A DNA stretch of 64,000 nt, from the NCBI RefSeq assembly GCF_040750475.1, contig NZ_JABJVY010000021.1, positions 42,686 through 106,685 on the forward strand, written 5' to 3'. The stretch is from Amorphus sp040750475. Its GTDB lineage: Bacteria; Pseudomonadota; Alphaproteobacteria; Rhizobiales; Amorphaceae. How positions within the stretch are numbered: the first letter of the stretch is position 1; each line of letters starts with the position of its first letter. This document shows positions 1-8,442 of this stretch, one piece after another. The position numbers and the translations under genes are program-made. Under the pieces are notes generated by a model. That model had not been told where the DNA came from and did no database searches. It saw only the letters and a list, made by a program, of their open reading frames with translations.

Positions 1-467
1 CGGGCCTTGGAGACGACCGCGTCCACGCGCAGCTCCACATAGCGCCAGCCGACGGGAAGCTCGTCGACTTCGTCGCCGAAGGTATGGCCGGAGGCTTTCA
101 GAGGCAGGATGGTGCCGCGATAGGCGCCCTTGTCGGTGTAGATGGTGCAGCGGGCGCCTTCGGCGAATCGCGCCGACCAGTGTCCGACCGGAACGAGCTC
201 CAGCCGCCCATTGTCCTTCAGGGCCTTCACCTGGGCGCCGAGGGTGTCGAGATGGGCGATCAGGGCGCGGGCGGGCTGGCGCTGCTTGCCGGGGATCCGC
301 GCGCGGATCGCGCCGCGCCGCGTAATCTGCGTTTCCAGGCCGAGCCGGCGCAGCTCGGTGACCGCAGCGCGAACGATGGTGTCGGTGTAGCCGCTCGGGC
401 TGGCGATCGACAGGAACTCGGCGAGCGTGTCTTTCAGATACTCGGTGTCGATGGTCAGGCGGGGCAC
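1..467 (-). CDS. M42-type peptidase of the NAGGN osmolyte locus (partial, runs off left edge)
   Basis: Only the first 155 or so codons are in the window; the gene continues beyond base 1. The reading frame starts at a GTG at 467 and overlaps the end of the upstream ngg gene by 13 bases, so the two are translationally linked. The peptide contains AHLDTLG, the HxD metal-ligand motif near the front of M42/M20 zinc aminopeptidases. In other bacteria an M42-family peptidase regularly sits with asnO and ngg in the N-acetylglutaminylglutamine amide (NAGGN) cluster, and the same order is seen here. Its role there, perhaps recycling the dipeptide, is inferred from context and not visible in the sequence. 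The remaining metal ligands lie outside the window. Confidence 0.85.
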   Translation of the reverse strand, partial: MPRLTIDTEYLKDTLAEFLSIASPSGYTDTIVRAAVTELRRLGLETQITRRGAIRARIPGKQRQPARALIAHLDTLGAQVKALKDNGRLELVPVGHWSARFAEGARCTIYTDKGAYRGTILPLKASGHTFGDEVDELPVGWRYVELRVDAVVSKA

Positions 468-2260
468 GGCTCCTCCGGTTCTGTTCGACTTGCCTGTCGC
501 GCAGCATGGGGGATCGAGAGCGGAAAGAGAAGATCTATGAACCGTTCCGCTGTCGGTTGGGGTTCGTGATTGGCAAGGCCGGGACGCTCGTTCGCCTCGA
601 TGAAGACGTAGTCGGGGCCGAGATGCGATTTCACGATCAGGTCGATCCCGACCACAGGAATCTCGATGGCGCGGGCGGCCTTGATGGCTGCGTCGACCAG
701 GGTTGGATGTACGTGGTCTGTGACGTCGTGGATGGTGCCGCCGGTGTGGAGATTGGCGGTTCGGCGGACCGGAATTTCGTGACCTTCCTCGACGACGTCG
801 TCCAAGCCGTAGCCGGCTTCCTTGAGTGCGCGGTTGGTCTCTTCGTCGAACGGAATCTTCGATTCGCCTCCGGTGGCCGCCGCACGCCGCCGGCTCAGGC
901 GCTCGATAAGCTGACGCACCGTCGACCGGCCGTCGCCGGAGATGCGCGCGGCCCGGCGGACGGCGGCTGCAACCAGGCGATAATCGATCACGATCAAGCG
1001 TAGATCGTCGCCCTCGACGAATTCCTCCACCAGCACGCGGTCGGAAATCTGCTTGGCGCGCTCGATGGCGCCGTCGACATCGTCGTCCGCCGACAGCCCG
1101 ACGGCGACGCCGCGCCCCTGTTCGCCGCGCGCGGGCTTGATCACGATCCGCTCGTGCTCTTTCAGAAAATCGGTGACGTCCTTGGGGTCGTCGGTCTCCA
1201 GTTCCGCCGGAACCCGTATCCCCGCGCGTTCCACCATGCGTCGGGTGACGGCCTTGTCGTCACAGATCGACATGGCGACGGCGGAGGTCATCTCGCTCAG
1301 GGATTCCCGGCAGAGCATGGAGCGGCCGCCATAGGTGAGGCGGAAGAACCCGCCTTCGGCGTCCACCACCTCCACATCGATGCCGCGCCGGCGCGCTTCG
1401 TCGACGATCAGCCGGGCGTACGGGTTGAGGCCGCTTTCCGGGCCCGGACCCGCAAACAGGCGTTCGTTGATCGGGTTCTTGCGCTTCAGCGCATAGACCG
1501 GGATCTGGTAGAAACCGAGCTTCTCGTAGAGCGCGATCGCCTGGTCGTTGTCGTGCAGCACCGACAGATCGAGATAGGCGTTGCCGCGGGCCTGGAAGAC
1601 TTCCGCTAGACGGCGCACCAGCGCCTCGCCAATGCCGGGATGGCGCGCCTGCGGGTCGACCGCAAGACACCAGAGCGAGGCGCCGCGTTCGGGGTCGTCG
1701 AAGGCGCGCATATGGTCGACGCCGGTGACGGTGCCCACCACCGCGCCGGTCGCGTTGTCCTCGGCGATCAGGTAGATCAGCGCACGGTCCTTGCGGTGCC
1801 AGAAAAAGTCCGGCCGCACCGTGACCATGTGGCGGGCCGCATAGATGCGGTTCACCGCTTCGGCGTCTTCCTCGTTCGTCATGCGGCGAACGGTGAAACC
1901 CTGCAGCTTGCGCCGCGAGGCGCGGTAGGTCGACAGATCGAGCCGGTAGGTATGGGACGGGTCGAGAAATAACTCCTGGGGCGCGGCGGCGAGCGCCACG
2001 TGCGGCTCTCTGACATAAAAGCCGATGTCGCGCCGGCCGGGCCCTTCTTTCCGCATGCGCTCGGCGAGCGCCTTCGGGTTCTCGAAGGTTTGCGCAAAGT
2101 GCAGGTTGCCCCAGCCGCAATCCACCGACACACCGGAGCCGTCATTTTGATAAGGGGAGGCACGCTCGTTGCCGCGGAGCGGTTTGACCCCTTGCTCGCG
2201 CATGCGGCGAAGCCGGTGGGAGTAGCCGCGGTCGCGGCGATGGCCCGGCGAAGTGGTCAT
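455..2260 (-). CDS. ngg: N-acetylglutaminylglutamine synthetase (GNAT + ATP-grasp)
   Basis: This 601-residue protein makes the dipeptide N-acetylglutaminylglutamine, which AsnO then amidates to the osmoprotectant NAGGN. The N-terminal third carries a GNAT acetyltransferase fold (SLWCLAVDPQARHPGIGEAL resembles the acetyl-CoA loop, followed by ALYEKLGF). The C-terminal half is an ATP-grasp ligase with VIKPARGEQGRG as nucleotide-binding strand and FIEANERPG as metal-binding end. The ATG at 2260 is chosen because AAAGGA lies just upstream and it begins 16 bases after the asnO stop; an in-frame extension to 2317 would run into asnO. It is the second gene of an asnO-ngg-peptidase operon. Confidence 0.93.
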   Translation of the reverse strand: MTTSPGHRRDRGYSHRLRRMREQGVKPLRGNERASPYQNDGSGVSVDCGWGNLHFAQTFENPKALAERMRKEGPGRRDIGFYVREPHVALAAAPQELFLDPSHTYRLDLSTYRASRRKLQGFTVRRMTNEEDAEAVNRIYAARHMVTVRPDFFWHRKDRALIYLIAEDNATGAVVGTVTGVDHMRAFDDPERGASLWCLAVDPQARHPGIGEALVRRLAEVFQARGNAYLDLSVLHDNDQAIALYEKLGFYQIPVYALKRKNPINERLFAGPGPESGLNPYARLIVDEARRRGIDVEVVDAEGGFFRLTYGGRSMLCRESLSEMTSAVAMSICDDKAVTRRMVERAGIRVPAELETDDPKDVTDFLKEHERIVIKPARGEQGRGVAVGLSADDDVDGAIERAKQISDRVLVEEFVEGDDLRLIVIDYRLVAAAVRRAARISGDGRSTVRQLIERLSRRRAAATGGESKIPFDEETNRALKEAGYGLDDVVEEGHEIPVRRTANLHTGGTIHDVTDHVHPTLVDAAIKAARAIEIPVVGIDLIVKSHLGPDYVFIEANERPGLANHEPQPTAERFIDLLFPLSIPHAARQASRTEPEEPCPA

Positions 2261-2276
2261 GTCCCCGTCCTTTTTC

Positions 2277-4052
2277 TCAGACGCCATTGGTCTGTAGCCA
2301 CATCTCCAACAACGCAACCTGCCAAAGTTCGTTGCCGCGCAGCGGTGTGATGTGCGCGGACGGATCGTCGAAAAGCTGATCCAGATAGTCGCGACGGAAC
2401 AGGCCGCGCTCTTTGGCCCGGTCGCTTGACAGCACGTCCTTGCACAGATCCAGCGTGGGGCCGGAGATGTACTTTAGCGCGGGAACCGGGAAATAGCCCT
2501 TCTTGCGGTCGATCACCTCCGACGGCACCACCATGCGGGCGACATCCTTCAGGATACCTTTGCCGCCGTCGCGCAGCTTGTGATCCGGAGGGATGCGGGC
2601 GGCGAGCTCGACCAGCTCATGGTCCAGGAAGGGGACCCGCGCTTCCAGGCCCCAGGCCATGGTCATGGAGTCGACCCGCTTCACCGGATCTTCGACAAGC
2701 ATCACGGTGGAATCGATGCGAAGCGCCTTGTCGACCGGGTCGCTCGCGCCGGGCAGGCCGAAATGGTCGCGGACATAGGCGAAGCTCGGATCCTCGTCGA
2801 GCATATATTCCGACGAGATGTGCCGGCCCATCTTGGCGTGGTCGCGGTCGAAGAACACGCGGGCATATTCCGCCAGCGGATCGTCGGTCTGGGCTAGTGG
2901 GGGATACCAGTGGTAGCCGCCGAAGATCTCGTCGGCGCCCTGGCCCGACTGCACCACCTTGATGTGCTTGGAAACCTCTTCGGAGAGCAGGTAGAAGCCG
3001 ACATTGTCGTAGGAAACCATCGGCTCGTTCATCGCCGCGACCGTGCCCGGAAGCGCCGCCATCAGGCGATCGGACGGGACGTGGATCTTGTGGTGATCGG
3101 TGCCGAATTCCTTGGCGATGATATCGGAATAGACGAACTCGTTGCCTTCCTCGCCGTGGGCGGCCTCGAAGCCGATCGAGAAGGTTTTGAGGTCCTTCTG
3201 GCCCGCTTCCGCCAGCAGCGCGACGATGAGGCTGGAATCGACGCCGCCGGACAACAGCACGCCCACCGGCACATCGGCGACCATACGGCGATCGACGGCG
3301 CGCTTCAGCGCGGCAAGAAGGCGCTCGCGCCACAGGTCCGCCGGCATGGCAATCTCGTCGTCGCTGCGCTCGTAGCTCACGCGCCAATAGACATGATCGC
3401 GGCTGGTGCCGTCGGGCTCGATGGTGCGGATGGTGGCCGGCGGCAGTTTGCGCACGCCTGTGAGGATGGTCCGCGGCGCCGGCACCACCGCATGGAACGA
3501 CATGTAATGGTGCAGGGCAACCCGATCGATATCGGTGTCGATGTCGCCGCCGGCGATCAGCGCCGGCAGGGACGAGGCGAACCGCAGGCGGCCCGGCGCT
3601 TCGGCCAGATAAAGCGGCTTGATGCCGAACCGGTCGCGCGCCAGCACCACCCGACCGCTGTCGCGCTCCAGGATCGCGAAGGCGAACATGCCGTGGAATC
3701 GCTCCACGCAGGACGGCCCCCAGGCGTGATAGGCCTTGAGGATCACCTCCGTGTCGGAGTGGGCGAAGAAAGTGTAGCCCTCCGCCTCAAGCGTCTGCTT
3801 CAGGTCCGGATAGTTGTAGATGCACCCGTTGAAAACGATCGTCAGGCCGAGCTGAGTGTCGACCATCGGCTGCTCCGCGCGCGCAGACAAGTCGATGATA
3901 GACAGGCGCCTGTGACCGAACATTACGCGCCCGCGCCCGACGATGCCTTCCGCGTCGGGACCGCGCGGCGCCATCGCCTCGGTGATCCGTCCCAGTGCGG
4001 CTGCCGAGGCGATCGAGCCGTCGAAAGTCACCTCGCCACAAATGCCACACAT
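2277..4052 (-). CDS. asnO: N-acetylglutaminylglutamine amidotransferase (asparagine synthase family)
   Basis: A 591-residue glutamine-dependent amidotransferase. The chosen ATG at 4052 follows GGAGGA and gives MCGICGE, with Cys2 as the N-terminal nucleophile required in class II glutaminase domains; the upstream in-frame extension would bury it. The second half has the AMP-forming synthetase motif LLSGGVDSS. Its place directly ahead of ngg and an M42 peptidase identifies it as the NAGGN amidotransferase and not a general AsnB. It is the first gene of the operon, with a good promoter at 4119-4147. Confidence 0.93.
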   Translation of the reverse strand: MCGICGEVTFDGSIASAAALGRITEAMAPRGPDAEGIVGRGRVMFGHRRLSIIDLSARAEQPMVDTQLGLTIVFNGCIYNYPDLKQTLEAEGYTFFAHSDTEVILKAYHAWGPSCVERFHGMFAFAILERDSGRVVLARDRFGIKPLYLAEAPGRLRFASSLPALIAGGDIDTDIDRVALHHYMSFHAVVPAPRTILTGVRKLPPATIRTIEPDGTSRDHVYWRVSYERSDDEIAMPADLWRERLLAALKRAVDRRMVADVPVGVLLSGGVDSSLIVALLAEAGQKDLKTFSIGFEAAHGEEGNEFVYSDIIAKEFGTDHHKIHVPSDRLMAALPGTVAAMNEPMVSYDNVGFYLLSEEVSKHIKVVQSGQGADEIFGGYHWYPPLAQTDDPLAEYARVFFDRDHAKMGRHISSEYMLDEDPSFAYVRDHFGLPGASDPVDKALRIDSTVMLVEDPVKRVDSMTMAWGLEARVPFLDHELVELAARIPPDHKLRDGGKGILKDVARMVVPSEVIDRKKGYFPVPALKYISGPTLDLCKDVLSSDRAKERGLFRRDYLDQLFDDPSAHITPLRGNELWQVALLEMWLQTNGV

Positions 4053-4118
4053 GCAACCGTCCTCCGTTCGTTCCCTTTGACCCCAATGCGGGGCTGTCGA
4101 CGTCCGATGTTTCAATAA

Positions 4119-4147
4119 TATTTACAACTCAAAACTTTTGAGGTCAA
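4119..4147 (-). promoter_or_regulatory. Putative sigma-70 promoter of the asnO-ngg operon
   Basis: Read on the minus strand, TTGACC (4147-4142) is followed after exactly 17 bases by TAAATA (4124-4119), about 65 bases upstream of the asnO start. Both hexamers are close to the housekeeping consensus. No transcription start data are available; this is a sequence match only. Confidence 0.5.
4128..4142. promoter_or_regulatory. Candidate MarR operator palindrome
   Basis: CTCAAAACTTTTGAG is a perfect inverted repeat, two 7-base arms around a single C. It lies within the -35/-10 spacer of the asnO promoter and in the divergent region shared with the marR gene. Size and symmetry suit a MarR-dimer site, and binding there would block RNA polymerase. 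The assignment is inferred from position. Confidence 0.45.
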
Positions 4148-4262
4148 ATTGGTTCCATGATGCCCGTCGATTTCGATAGGCCCGACGAGGCCCGATCGAC
4201 GGGATGTGTTTCGTAGACAACCGATCGCCCGGCGGCCGACTGGTTCGATGCCCGGGCGAGAC

Positions 4263-4790
4263 ATGCAAAACCGGCACCACGCGATGGCCCCCGTTCAAGA
4301 CAATGTTTCCGCGACCGAGCCCGGACGGAGCCGGGCCGTCCTTGTGGTGCTGCGGCGAATCATTCGCGCGGTGGATCTTCAGTCGCGTCACGTGTCGCGC
4401 ACCGTGGGGCTGACGATCCCCCAGCTTATCGTTCTGCAGGCGGCGCGCGACCTAGGCGAAGTAACGTCGACCACGTTGTCCTCGCATGTGTCATTGAGCC
4501 CTGCGACCGTCACGACGATCCTCGACAAGTTGGAGCGGCGGGGCTTGGTGGAACGCTATCGCAGCGCCAGCGATCGACGGGTCGTGCACACGAAGCTTAC
4601 AACTCAGGGGTTGTCCGCGCTCGACAAGGCGCCGCCATTGTTGCAGGAGTCATTTATTCGGGCCTTCGAGGGCTTGGCCGCGGACCGCCAGGACGCCTTG
4701 TTGGCCGCGTTGGACCAAATTGCTCGGATGATGGATGCCAGCGCCGGCGACGAATCCACGTGGTTGATCGATACGGAAAGCGGTACCTAA
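4263..4790 (+). CDS. MarR-family transcriptional regulator, divergent from asnO
   Basis: About 175 residues with a winged helix-turn-helix: the stretch VTSTTLSSHVSLSPATVTTI reads as recognition helix, followed by LDKLERRGLVERYRS and the wing DRRVVHTKLT typical of MarR proteins. A MarR-type gene commonly accompanies NAGGN clusters, so control of the divergent osmolyte operon, probably through the palindrome at 4128-4142, is the simplest reading. The start is uncertain: ATGs at 4206, 4263 and 4284 are in frame and none has a strong ribosome binding site; the conserved part begins after 4284. Confidence 0.85.
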   Translation: MQNRHHAMAPVQDNVSATEPGRSRAVLVVLRRIIRAVDLQSRHVSRTVGLTIPQLIVLQAARDLGEVTSTTLSSHVSLSPATVTTILDKLERRGLVERYRSASDRRVVHTKLTTQGLSALDKAPPLLQESFIRAFEGLAADRQDALLAALDQIARMMDASAGDESTWLIDTESGT

Positions 4791-4900
4791 GCTTCGATCG
4801 AGAGGTACGACATATGGTCGTCCGGGTGGATCGCGAGGATGGCGGCGTGAGAGGGCATCGACTCGCGGGTGCCCAAGTGGGTGGGTGAGACGATCGTTCG

Positions 4901-6055
4901 ATGGGTGCCCCTGCCGAGCCACTGTTGCTGAGCCTGCTCGGGCCTGTCACGATCCTTGTGTTCGCGAGCGCCTACCTGTGGACCTGGTTCATCACCCACA
5001 GGCGGCACCACTACCTTTTGGCAATCGCCTTCGCGATGATCCTTCCGGTGCCGGGCGCGCTGTTGCAAATTTTTCCCGGCACCTTGGGCAAGGGCGCAAC
5101 CACCGTTCTTTCGGGGGTTTTGTTCATGGCCGCTCCGCTGATTGCGGCGGAAGGCGTGCAGCGGCGGTATGGCCGCCAGTTCGGGTGGGCCTGGGATGTG
5201 GCCTTGCTGACGGTCGCATCCGCCGGCCAGATCTACTTCTGGTATGGCGATCAGGATTTCCAGGCCCGCGCCTACATCGTGAATTTTTTCGGTGGTATCG
5301 TCTTTGTCACCGCAGCCGTGCGGATTTGGACGGCGACCCGAGGGCGGACCGCCGATCGTCTGGTGTTCTGGGTTCTGTTCCTCTATGGCGTGCACGTGTT
5401 TCCACGCACGATCCTTATCAGCTGGAACGTGCCGAAATCGACGCTGGCTGCCTACGATTTCCCCTTGTTCTGGCAGGTGGCCAGCCTTTCCACCGCCGTG
5501 TTTGCCTCAGCGCTCGGGCTCGCCTTTCTGGTGGCGGTGTTGACCGAACACATGGACGAGCTGCGGCGCGATCGCGATGTCGATCCGTTGACCGGCGTGC
5601 TCAACCGTCGCGGCTTTGAGGAACAGGCTGGGCGTCTGCTCGCCGACTGGACGCACAAGGACCTCACGCTGATCCTGTGCGATCTCGATCATTTCAAGCG
5701 CATCAACGACACCTATGGCCACCGGATCGGCGACGAGGTTCTCAAGCGCCTCGGATCGCTTCTTAGTCAGATTAGCCGAAATAGCGATGCGCTCGGTCGG
5801 ATCGGGGGAGAGGAGTTCGCGCTGCTTGCGCCGGATTGCGGGATGGAACAGGCCGAAGCCTTTTCGCGGCTGATCCACGAGACGATCGCCATCGCCGACT
5901 TCGAACTCCCCGACGGTCGCGCCGCCATCCGCGCGAGTCTCGGCGTGGCGGTGCGCCAACCCGACGAGACCTTCGCCGCCTGGTTCGATCGCGCCGACGC
6001 CGCGCTTTATCGGGCCAAGGCGGAAGGCCGCAACCGTACATGGTTCGCGGACTGA
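4901..6055 (+). CDS. Membrane-anchored diguanylate cyclase (GGDEF)
   Basis: A 384-residue protein. The first 215 residues form about six hydrophobic segments. A GGDEF domain follows, with DPLTGVLNRRGF at its start, LILCDLDHFKRINDTYGH, and the active-site signature GRIGGEEFALL. GGEEF is the catalytically competent variant, so the protein should make cyclic di-GMP at the inner membrane. An RxxD inhibitory site is not obvious just ahead of the signature. It stands alone, with no operon partner. Confidence 0.9.
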   Translation: MGAPAEPLLLSLLGPVTILVFASAYLWTWFITHRRHHYLLAIAFAMILPVPGALLQIFPGTLGKGATTVLSGVLFMAAPLIAAEGVQRRYGRQFGWAWDVALLTVASAGQIYFWYGDQDFQARAYIVNFFGGIVFVTAAVRIWTATRGRTADRLVFWVLFLYGVHVFPRTILISWNVPKSTLAAYDFPLFWQVASLSTAVFASALGLAFLVAVLTEHMDELRRDRDVDPLTGVLNRRGFEEQAGRLLADWTHKDLTLILCDLDHFKRINDTYGHRIGDEVLKRLGSLLSQISRNSDALGRIGGEEFALLAPDCGMEQAEAFSRLIHETIAIADFELPDGRAAIRASLGVAVRQPDETFAAWFDRADAALYRAKAEGRNRTWFAD

Positions 6056-6145
6056 AGCGGGAGCGAACATCTGGTCTGCGCGAACTCGAATGGCGCGCGC
6101 GTGCTGGCGATCCAGGAGGCGACCGCGGCTCGGCGGGAGGTGACC

Positions 6146-6436
6146 TTAACCCGATGCATTGCGGGCGGCTTTCTCCCGGTCCGTCATGAAGCGGTCGAGC
6201 TCCGCTTCCGCCTCGTCTTCGGAGAGCGCCGGCCGCGGATCGTCCAAGGACCTGTGGACCCGCTCGCGGATGGCCTGCAGCCGCTCCGCATCCTCCAGGC
6301 GCTGGCGCTGCCACACCCGCACGGCGTCGCGCATGGCTTCGCTGGTGCTGACGAACTCGCCGGCCTTCACGCTCTCACGGATCGCCTGCATCATGTCGGC
6401 GGTCATGGTGATACTGACCTTCTCAGCATTCTGCAT
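6146..6436 (-). CDS. ParD-like ribbon-helix-helix antitoxin, apparently orphan
   Basis: A 96-residue protein starting at the ATG at 6436, which follows AAAGGA. The front reads EKVSITMTADMMQAIRESV, then GEFVSTSEAMRDAVRVWQRQ: the strand-helix-helix pattern of ParD/CopG DNA-binding antitoxins with the usual S-T-S-E turn. The acidic C-terminal half (LSEDEAEAELDRFM) would be the toxin-binding part. No ParE/RelE-type toxin frame exists downstream: only 90 bases separate its stop from the convergent diguanylate cyclase. It may be a free-standing regulator or a remnant of a toxin-antitoxin pair. Confidence 0.78.
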   Translation of the reverse strand: MQNAEKVSITMTADMMQAIRESVKAGEFVSTSEAMRDAVRVWQRQRLEDAERLQAIRERVHRSLDDPRPALSEDEAEAELDRFMTDREKAARNASG

Positions 6437-6578
6437 GGTCGCGTCCTTTCGAGCTTCTCTCGCAAGGTCGGATAAAATCCCACCCGACACCAGTAAAAAT
6501 TACCTATGGTTGTTTTGGGTTGTGATGCGCCCCGATAACGCAAAATGCGCCGGGGGTCGTCGGGCGTTTGGAAAAAAT

Positions 6579-6871
6579 TGGTGCGGACGGCGGGATTTGA
6601 ACCCGCACGGCCAGAGGCCGAGGGATTTTCGTACCAGCTACGGCTTTCGCCGCCGCCTTCCGGCGTTTGTGGTCTGGACTATACCTTCACCCTAGCGACG
6701 CTGCCTTAGGTGCTGCCCGTCTAGTCTCTACACCTTCCCCTGATGGGGCTTGGCTCGGGATTGCCATCTGACAGGTTTCCCCGAGTTTGGGCAGTTCTAC
6801 GTCCGGCGTTTCCACCGGCGCACTCAACGTTGGTTCAAGTCCCTTGTGTCTACCGATTCCACCACGTCCGC
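6579..6871 (-). tRNA. tRNA-Leu(UAA), interrupted by a group I intron
   Basis: On the minus strand the 5' exon (6871-6837) begins GCGGACGTGGTGGAATCGG, and the 3' exon (6629-6579) ends with CGTCCGC, discriminator A and an encoded CCA. The acceptor stem GCGGACG/CGTCCGC pairs fully. The D arm has the GTGGAATCGGTAGACAC form of leucine tRNAs, there is a variable arm, and the T arm contains GGTTCAAATCC. Joining the exons restores the anticodon stem AGGGA/TCCCT around loop CTTAAAA, anticodon TAA. The break falls between U34 and A35. Mature length is 86 nt including CCA. Confidence 0.92.
6630..6836 (-). other. Self-splicing group I intron (207 nt) in the tRNA-Leu anticodon loop
   Basis: The insert sits after U34 and ends with G, as group I introns do. 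A short P1 can form between exon ACUU and intron GAGU, placing the U-G wobble at the 5' splice site. Core elements are recognisable: AACTCGGGGAAACC, GGCAATCCCGAGCCAAGCC (P/Q-like), GGAAGGTGTAGAGACTAGAC and GGGTGAAGGTATAGTCC (R/S-like), then a GGCGAAAGCC hairpin near the 3' end. These follow the well-studied Anabaena/plastid tRNA-Leu(UAA) intron, usually classed IC3, almost block by block. There is no internal open frame or homing endonuclease. Confidence 0.9.
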
Positions 6872-6882
6872 ATGGTCTTTTC

Positions 6883-6910
6883 TGCTAGCAGGGTGGGGGT
6901 GAGCGCTCAA
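6883..6910 (-). promoter_or_regulatory. Possible promoter of the tRNA-Leu gene
   Basis: On the minus strand TTGAGC (6910-6905) and CTAGCA (6888-6883) are 16 bases apart, which would start transcription a few bases ahead of the mature 5' end at 6871. Match quality is moderate. Confidence 0.3.
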
Positions 6911-7133
6911 CCCGGTTGTGCGCTGGGCAAAACCGTTGGCGCGCTTGTCTCCGTCGCCGAGGCGGCCGTCGGCAAGGTCTGGAGGGCGGCAATGCGGCTT
7001 ACCAGCGCGGGGTGGGTGGACGGCCGGCTGCCGCTCCTGCGGCCCCTAAGGGGGGAACGTCGCTTTCGTAATTTGCCGTGTGCTATGACGCCTGTAGCCT
7101 CGGTAGACGGTGCCTGAACGAGGAAGGGACGCG

Positions 7134-8360
7134 ATGTCAGCGACGGATAGCGACGGCGTTGCTGCCTGGCTGGTTCAGGCGACGCTGGATGGTCTCAGCG
7201 AGACGGATCTTCTCGACGCCTTCTGCGAGCGGATCGTTGCCGCCGGGGTAAGGGTTTGCGAGGTCAATATCCTGATCGATACGCTCCACCCGGTCTATGA
7301 GGGGCGGGCGTTTCGCTGGCGTCGCGATCGGCGCGATGTCCCCAGTGTACTGGAATATGGCCGCACCGGGCAGGGCGGGGACGAGGACGAACGCTGGCTG
7401 ACCAGTCCGTTCTTTCACCTCTTGCAAGTGGGCGAAACGGTTTTGCGCCGTCGGCTGGCGAGCGACGTGGAAACGGAGTTCCCGATCCACGCCGAACTCA
7501 TGTCCCGCGGCCAGACTGACTATCTCGCGCTGATCCATCCCTTCGGCGCCGACGGCGTCGTGGGCGAGATGGACTGCATCTATTCGTCCTGGTCGACGGA
7601 CGCGGCCGAAGGCTTCTCCGACGCCGAGATCGCGCTGTTACAGGAGCTCGGCCCGCCACTCGCCGCGGCGATGAAATCGGCCTCGATGACCCGGATCGCA
7701 CGTACCATCGTGGAAACCTATCTCGGCCGCGAGACCGGTCGGAGGGTGCTTGCCGGCAAGATCGCGCGCGGGGTGACGGAGAAAATCTCGACTGTGCTGT
7801 GGTTCAGCGACCTGCGCGGTTTCACCAATATCACAGAGACGGCCGAGCCGAGCGCGCTGATTCCGTTCCTGAACAACTATTCCGAAGCCGTGATCTCGGC
7901 GATCCACAGCGCCGGCGGCGAGGTCTTGAAGCTGATCGGCGACGGGACGCTGGCGATCTTCGATGCCGACGATCCGGCGGAGGAGTGCCGGCGTGCGCTT
8001 GCGGCCGAGCGGGCGCTGCGGGCGCGCGTGCCGGAACTCGCCCAGCTTCATGCCAATCAGGGGTTGCCGGTGACCACGCCCTATATCGGGCTTCACCTCG
8101 GCGAAGTGTTCTACGGCAATGTCGGCAGCGAGGACCGGCTCGATTTCACAGTCGTCGGGCCTGCCGTCAACGAGGCAAGTCGGATCGCGGCGATGTGCCG
8201 GTCTGCGGAGCGCGATGTGCTGATCTCCTCAGCGTTTCGGGCTGCGGCCGCCCCCGAAGACAAGGCGAGGCTGGTCTCCGTTGGGCGCTATGCGCTGCGG
8301 GGCGTCGCCCGTCCCCAGGAGCTGTTCACGCTGGACGAAGAAGGGCCGGAGCGCCCGTAG
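7134..8360 (+). CDS. Class III adenylate/guanylate cyclase
   Basis: 408 residues from the ATG at 7134, preceded by AGGAAGG at good spacing. The C-terminal half is a class III nucleotidyl cyclase catalytic domain: WFSDLRGFTNI and LKLIGDGTLAIF supply the two metal-binding aspartates, and LDFTVVGPAVNEASRI holds the transition-state region with N and R. The N-terminal ~190 residues form a soluble sensor-like module of no clear family. An Asp-containing LDF-T segment favours ATP as substrate. The gene stands alone and probably makes cAMP in response to an unknown cytosolic cue. Confidence 0.9.
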   Translation: MSATDSDGVAAWLVQATLDGLSETDLLDAFCERIVAAGVRVCEVNILIDTLHPVYEGRAFRWRRDRRDVPSVLEYGRTGQGGDEDERWLTSPFFHLLQVGETVLRRRLASDVETEFPIHAELMSRGQTDYLALIHPFGADGVVGEMDCIYSSWSTDAAEGFSDAEIALLQELGPPLAAAMKSASMTRIARTIVETYLGRETGRRVLAGKIARGVTEKISTVLWFSDLRGFTNITETAEPSALIPFLNNYSEAVISAIHSAGGEVLKLIGDGTLAIFDADDPAEECRRALAAERALRARVPELAQLHANQGLPVTTPYIGLHLGEVFYGNVGSEDRLDFTVVGPAVNEASRIAAMCRSAERDVLISSAFRAAAAPEDKARLVSVGRYALRGVARPQELFTLDEEGPERP

Positions 8361-8442
8361 GCTGGCTTTGGATCCTTTTCCGCTCAGATGGAAACATCCG
8401 AGGGATAGGAAATGGCCCCGGATTCGATAGGTTGAGCATGTC

